The notes beneath the pieces were generated by a model. The model was not told the DNA's origin. It did no database searches and saw nothing but the letters and a program-made list of their open reading frames with translations. Position numbers and translations under genes: made by a program. Shown piece by piece: positions 59,131 through 64,000 of a stretch of 64,000 nucleotides of DNA (its first letter is position 1; every line of letters starts with the position of its first letter). The stretch is from Euborellia annulipes (lineage: Eukaryota > Arthropoda > Insecta > Dermaptera > Anisolabididae): positions 50,352 through 114,351 of the forward strand of contig JAKCPI010004461.1 of assembly GCA_023213315.1 (NCBI GenBank). Reading direction: 5' to 3'.

Positions 59131-59742
59131 CATAATTAAGAAAAGGCGAGGGTCCGCCGCAGGCGGGCCCCAGCCAGCTGGCGGGGGTCCAGGGGGCGTA
59201 GCCCCCTGTCCTAGACGCCAGCCAGTTTCTCATAATTAAGAAAAGGCGAGGGTCCGCCGCAGGCGGGCTCGAGCCAGCGGCTGGGGGGTCCAGGGGGCGT
59301 AGCCCCCTGTCTAGACGCCAGCCCGTTTCTCATATTTAAGGCGAGGGTCCGCCGCAGGCGGGCCCGAGCCAGCAGGTGAGGGTCCAGTGGAGCGCAGCCC
59401 CCCTGTCTAGACGCCAGCCCGTTTCTCATATTTAAGAAAGGCGAGGGTCCCGCCGCAGGCGGGCCCGAGCCAGCGGCTGGGGGTCCAGGGGGCGTAGCCC
59501 CCTGTCTAGACGCCAGCCCGTTTCTCATATTTAAGGCGAGGGTCCGCCGCAGGCGGGCCCGAGCCAGCAGGTGGGGGGTCCAGGGGGCGCAGCCCCCGGC
59601 TAGACTGCCAGCCCGTTTCTCATATTTAAGAAAGGCGAGGGTCCGCCGCAGGCGGGCCCGGAGCCAGCGGCTGGGGGGTCCAGGGGGCGTAGCCCCCCTG
59701 GCTAGACGCGAAGCCCGCCGAAGGCGGGCGGCGCGGCTAGTT
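59131..59742. repeat. GC-rich tandem array, six units of 95-100 bp
   Basis: Units start at 59131, 59231, 59331, 59427, 59526 and 59621. Each starts CATATTTAAG (or CATAATTAAG) and holds hairpins GTCCGCCGCAGGCGGGCC and CAGGGGGCGTAGCCCCCTG, then CTAGACGCCAGCCCGTTTCT. Its GC content is far above the surrounding sequence. The open frame across it is a by-product. Confidence 0.9.
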
Positions 59743-60204
59743 TTAATCTAATTATTTTGGGGAAAATATATAAAAGGAACAGAAGTTAGAACAATATTTT
59801 TAATTTTGTTAATTAGAAGTGAAGTATCCACCCCCAGCCCTCAAATTTTTAATATTTTAAAATTTAAAAAAAAAACTAAAATTATTGTAACAGTTTATTT
59901 TTCTGTTTTTGCTTGATTCCAAAAAAATTAATTTTCATAATTTTTTAATAAGTCATTAAAAAAATTAAAACTTTGTGTTACAATAAACCCTTATGAATTT
60001 GATTTATTAAAAAAAAAAACCGCATTGAAAAATTCCTTATAATAGTCTAGTTTTTTTTAAAGGGCTTTTTCTTTTTTTAAACGGCCACTCCTACTTGTCC
60101 TTAAAAGAAATGGCATAATTAAATGTGTGACTGTGGCGTTATTTGTGTAGCTAGGTATATATGTTTATATCTAATTCAAATTTTTTATATTTCATTTAAA
60201 CACT
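59743..60204. other. No gene seen
   Basis: AT-rich sequence with homopolymer runs. No repeat or exon recognised. Confidence 0.4.
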
Positions 60205-60330
60205 CAATATTTATTTAGGCCTATATTTTTTTACTATCAAGAATCAAATTCGAAATAATATTTGGGTAAATGTTATTTCATTTATTTATTGACCTGGTTT
60301 TCCTTTCCCTTTGGTCATTTTGGACAGAGA
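60205..60330. repeat. Inverted repeat arm (pairs with 57880-58020)
   Basis: Complement of the block described at 57880-58020, including TTTACTATCAAGAATC and TTTCCCTTTGG. Confidence 0.7.
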
Positions 60331-60728
60331 TCAAATTATTTGTGAGGAAGGAAGAAAATCCCTTAAAATGTGTTGGCAACTAGCAATCTCACAAGAGTAT
60401 TCCCTGGAGCCACCGATCCGAAGTTCAGCCTTTTCAGAGATTGCTTCTCTATAGACAATCTCGATTGCAATTCACTTTTTATTTCTTATTCGTAGCAAAC
60501 TACAAAATGTTTCTAAATATTAATAAAATTTTATATTAAATTAAAAAGATAACGAAGCCTGTGTTTAAACCATCTCATATGAGATCACCAGATATACTAA
60601 TTTTTTTTTAGGAAGTTTCACTTAATTATTAAATTGAACAAGGAACTCTATGGGCGCCAGCAGAAATAAAAAACCTTTATTAGTTGTTTATGCCGCATCC
60701 TCATAAAAAACCTTTATATTATTTCGTC

Positions 60729-60761
60729 GACGTTTCGGGAACGCATCGCTCGCATCTTCAG
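60729..60761 (-). ncRNA. Hammerhead ribozyme-like motif with long stem I
   Basis: CTGAAGA, a weakened stem II (GCGA..TTCC), then GAAACGTC. The flanks ATTATTTCGTC and GACGAAATAAT form a perfect 11-bp stem I. The core is intact. Confidence 0.6.
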
Positions 60762-60834
60762 GACGAAATAATTGTGGAACAATAGATCGATGCTTTATGA
60801 AACTATCCATCTATTGTTCGACAATTATTTCGTC

Positions 60835-60858
60835 ATGAAGATGGGTTCCCGAAACGTC
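60835..60858 (+). ncRNA. Hammerhead-like motif, broken
   Basis: ATGAAGA in place of CTGAAGA, and the stem II loop deleted (GGGTTCCC), but GAAACGTC and the stem I flanks remain. Not expected to cleave. Confidence 0.45.
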
Positions 60859-61043
60859 GACGAAATAATATAAAGGTTAAGATGGGAAAACCAATGCCAA
60901 TTACAAGCACAGAACACCTTTCAAAGGTAAGAGAAAGTTGTATGCCATGCAACCAAGCACACTAGATTTTTTAGCTAAATATTACAAACTTACACAAAAA
61001 AAATACTTTTATTGATATTAAATTTCGAAACAAGTATTTTGAA

Positions 61044-61255
61044 ATAGGTTATCTTATATGACGCAGAAACCATTTTAAATAATCAAGATAGCGACCTAAA
61101 TAAAGAAGAAATTGATAAGGAATCTAATTTAATGTCGATGAGAAAACCAATGCCAATTACAGAAGAAGAGTATAATATTACCAATGTAATCAATGAGCAG
61201 AATTCGAGTTGGCTATTTTTATTAAAAAATATAAACAAAATCTTTAGAAATTAAC
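61044..61255 (+). CDS. Possible orphan coding exon
   Basis: After the acceptor-like GAAATAG, a frame of about 70 codons reads YDAETILNNQDSDLNKEEID, then SMRKPMPITEEEYNITNVIN. Its acidic, balanced composition is unlike the AT-rich noise around it. A GTAATC donor could end it near 61181. A near-identical 24-nt piece (GGAAAACCAATGCCAATTAC) stands alone at 60882-60903. I do not recognise the protein, and no partner exon is visible. Confidence 0.25.
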
Positions 61256-63400
61256 ACAATATTTCGCATTTTTATATAACGTACAAAGAATATTAAATTT
61301 CAAATCAAAAAGAGTAAACAATATTCAAATAATTTCATCTCATGTTTGGAACATAGAAAAACATATTTTATTTCAATGGTTTCTTTTTACTAGAAAATGT
61401 ATTTTTTTTTTTTGGGTTTTTTTTGTTTTTTAAGAAAGGTTTAGAAATAATTTACGCGAATCGATTTTGAGGGAAATATAAAAGACCAAGTGGGATTGTT
61501 CTAAATGCAACTTTCCTTCTTTTTGTTATTCGAATGTGAATAGAAATATTTGCCTCCATTTTCTCTCTTATTCAAGAACGAAATTTCCTTTTCTATTACT
61601 ATAAGTATTTTTTTTTTTTTTTATCAACGCACCATTTATTTCTTGTCTGATTTTTTATCAAAGTCCAAAGCTATATAAATAGACGTAGAATCATCTCGAT
61701 TTTAAACTGTTAAATAAAATCATGCCTATGAAAAGAAAGGCGTATCTAAAAGGCAGGGGTGTATATAAAGAGGGGCGAGGGCCCTACCCTCCGGAGCCAG
61801 GCATCGCGTCTCGAGATAAAATGATGCCTACTCTTCAGGCGCTCAGGCATTTTAAGCAAATCTCATTGCGGAGATATATATATATATATAAAAATTTGCC
61901 AACAACATTGCGGAGATATATCTTTTTCTTCTTATAGAAGAATGGGGGGGGATGTTGTTCATTTTGTTATTGAATATAGATTCGCCTTAATCCCGCGGTG
62001 GAAAAGGGGTCTACAGAATGGGTTTTTTACGACTGGAAAAAATAGAACAGGCCGGCCCGTAGCTCGGTCTGACGCCTGTTGAAAATATAGAAGGAAAGGA
62101 CAGACATGTAAAGAACAGAACTGTCAGTCCCAGCTCGGGTAGCTCGTGGTCGCCATCCACGTACCCACAAGATGTGGGCCAACAAGTGGTAAAGCCCGCC
62201 TTCGGCAATTCCTGAAAATCTGGCCAATCAGCGAGACACAGTCACATACAGAACAGTCACATACACACACGGTACAGGAAGTCAGTGGCTAGAGCTTTAT
62301 ATATAGTAATAATATATTTTTTTTAATTTTTCATAGGTTTTAAAGTAAAATTTAAGAAAATTTAATGTTCCAAATGACAATTTGAATATATCCGCATACA
62401 AGTGAGATCTAAATTTAAAGGAGAAACTAATTAGCCTTCCAACAACAAGGGATGTTGTTCATTTTGTTATTGTTGCTGCTTGTTGAAACAAGACTAAACT
62501 AAACGTCTGCTAAACTAATTGTTTTTCCATTTAAGTGCATTTAATGATCATGGAGCAATTCCGGAAACGATACGTACTAACATACTCTCTCTCTCTCTCT
62601 CAGCCAATTCTCAACAAATAATAAGCATTAGAATTGAAAAGAGTCCAGAAGGAATTGCAAATGAATCTTTGAAATAAATATTTATTTCAAATTAAAGAAA
62701 ACATTAGCAACATTATTTAAAAGCTAATAAATATGTGAGTAGCAGCAAAATGCAAATTAACTTAAAAGACCATTATTTAAAGTTTATACAATATATTGAC
62801 TTCGAGAGAAGTAATTAAAACCTTAATAAATATCTCTATTTCGGTGTTGACTTGGATTACTTTTACGCTTTTTTCTATCCTCTTAAATTAATTATTCTTC
62901 AATTATTTGGCATACTATATTGGCTAACGATTTAGAAAAAATAATTATTTTAAACAATTTATTTAAATCTCAGAAAAAAAGGGTATAAATCGGGAGAGAA
63001 ATAGGGGCTGGATGTTTCTGTAGGATTTTTCCATTAGCTAACTAACAAGTAAGATGAGTTGATGCATATAAACGATACAATTAAATCTCTATTTCGTTTG
63101 CTAGCAACATTAATTTGATAGGTTCAAAGGTTTGAATCATAGGAGCAGCAAATTTTTCTGTAATAGGGGTCAATATATGATTCTGGGCTGGTATTTTTTC
63201 TTAATCACAGACAAAACTTCTCCAAGATTTTCATAAATTTGGCTTATTATTAAGAAATATATATCCACAACTCTCTTTAAATAAAGTTTATTAATTATTT
63301 TTAGACTTTTCATTTAATAAACTTATGAAAAGTTAGGGCTTAATTCAATGATTGGATTTTCAAAAGTTTTTTTTAGCCCTCTCAAATGGGAACCGCATAT
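61256..63400. other. No gene seen
   Basis: AT-rich. It includes a doubled TTGCGGAGATATAT (61866 and 61907), a GC-richer repeat at 62030-62300 related to 52440-52550, a doubled GATGTTGTTCATTTTGTTAT (61950 and 62450) and a (CT)n run at 62585-62600. Confidence 0.4.
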
Positions 63401-63406
63401 TACTTA

Positions 63407-63795
63407 CTCTTACCTCTATGTTAATTAATATATAGGCCTATAGTGAGAAAGTATTGGATTCATGCCAAAAATGCGATGTTGAGATTTCTATGGAAATTCA
63501 GGTTTTTGAGGTCCCCTGAGTCTCAACAAATTGAGTCCCGCAAAAATTGTCTGTCTGTATGTGTGTCTGTGAACAAAAATATTTCAAGAACGAAAAGAGT
63601 TAGGTGATTAAAAAATTATATTTGGGTTAGGTACCCTTCTGTTAGAATACAAGTGGGACGTGGCACGAAGCTTTTAAACAAAATCAGTCAAAGAGTAGTA
63701 GTACTTTATAGATATACTTTTTCAGTATTTTTTAAATTTTCTCAAAATTTGCCCGAACGATTTTGATTAAAATTCAAAAATCAACTAGTGATGAG
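63407..63795 (-). repeat. Family A repeat, diverged
   Basis: Reverse copy: CTTACCTCTATG..GAGAAAGTATTGGATTCA, GCGATGTTGAGATTTCTATG, GACGTGGCACGAAGC, a decayed palindrome (AGTAGTAGTACTTTA) and GATTAAAATTCAAAAATCAA. Confidence 0.75.
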
Positions 63796-63886
63796 AAGTG
63801 GCTGTAGACTTTGGAGTGGGTATAGGAGACTATTTTTTTGTGCCAATGAATTAAATAAAAAAACTTTTATTTAATTATTAACCGTC

Positions 63887-63918
63887 GAGTTTCGGCCGCA
63901 AATCACGATCTTCCTCAG
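63887..63918 (-). ncRNA. Degenerate hammerhead-like motif
   Basis: CTGAGGA is kept, but stem II no longer pairs well, and the last block is GAAACTC in place of GAAACGTC. It lies in a repeat that runs off the end of the window. Confidence 0.4.
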
Positions 63919-64000
63919 GACCTGTGGTTAGAATATTTATTTTTTAATAATATTTATATTATTTAACAATAAGATGAAAGTACTTACGATTAATTGTTAG

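Larger units (their letters stand above)
60705..60882. mobile_element. Short fold-back with hammerhead-like motifs
   Basis: CTTTATATTATTTCGTCGAC at 60711 pairs with GTCGACGAAATAATATAAAG near 60855. The loop (60775-60825) holds an ATAGATGGATAGTTTC-type inner hairpin. Motifs are at 60729-60761 and 60835-60858. Confidence 0.75.

Noticed and set aside
59211..59528. 105-codon open frame with repeated MRNGLASRQG units
   Set aside because: It is a translation of the GC-rich tandem array. The repeat explains it fully.

Overview
This is a eukaryotic, AT-rich, repeat-dense window. The introns, the protein similarity of the genes and the repeat types (fold-back elements, tRNA-derived SINEs, mariner, copia and LINE relics) point to an arthropod, possibly a crustacean. 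The exact lineage cannot be fixed from sequence alone.

Genes lie in the first 30 kb. (1) A minus-strand C2H2 zinc-finger gene starts near 8.2 kb and probably ends in a three-finger terminal exon at 1.14-1.43 kb. At least one linking exon was not found. (2) Between its exons, on the same strand, sits an intronless U2AF large-subunit (U2AF65) retro-paralogue at 3598-4770. It is followed by a tandem copy at 2356-3497 broken by many small indels. (3) PRIM2, the DNA primase large subunit, runs on the minus strand in 9 exons (11822-16858, 512 aa) with all four iron-sulfur cysteines. (4) Head-to-head with it, the autophagy kinase ULK/Atg1 runs on the plus strand in 19 exons (17596-28693, 799 aa), with kinase domain, LIR motif and C-terminal EAT domain. 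(5) A frameshifted MADF/BESS exon lies at 29568-29972.

From about 30 kb to the end I find no convincing host gene. The DNA is layered repeats. 'Family A' is a 0.6-0.8 kb element with a hairpin at each end and a conserved internal 16-bp palindrome, present in about 20 copies. Other components are a tRNA-derived SINE, large fold-backs (one of 1.53 kb with its empty site preserved in a duplicated copy), a 30-bp TIR element, a LINE 3' end and a GC-rich 95-100 bp tandem array.

The most notable signal is a set of about 15 copies of a 33-36 nt motif matching the hammerhead ribozyme core: CTGANGA, a covarying stem II, then GAAA and a cleavage-type UH. Ten have an intact core. They sit in short fold-back elements, and two of these elements have clear 12- and 14-bp target-site duplications. 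Two motifs lie on the sense strand inside the last ULK intron. They resemble the type I hammerheads known from Penelope-like elements, but no Penelope reverse transcriptase is present here.
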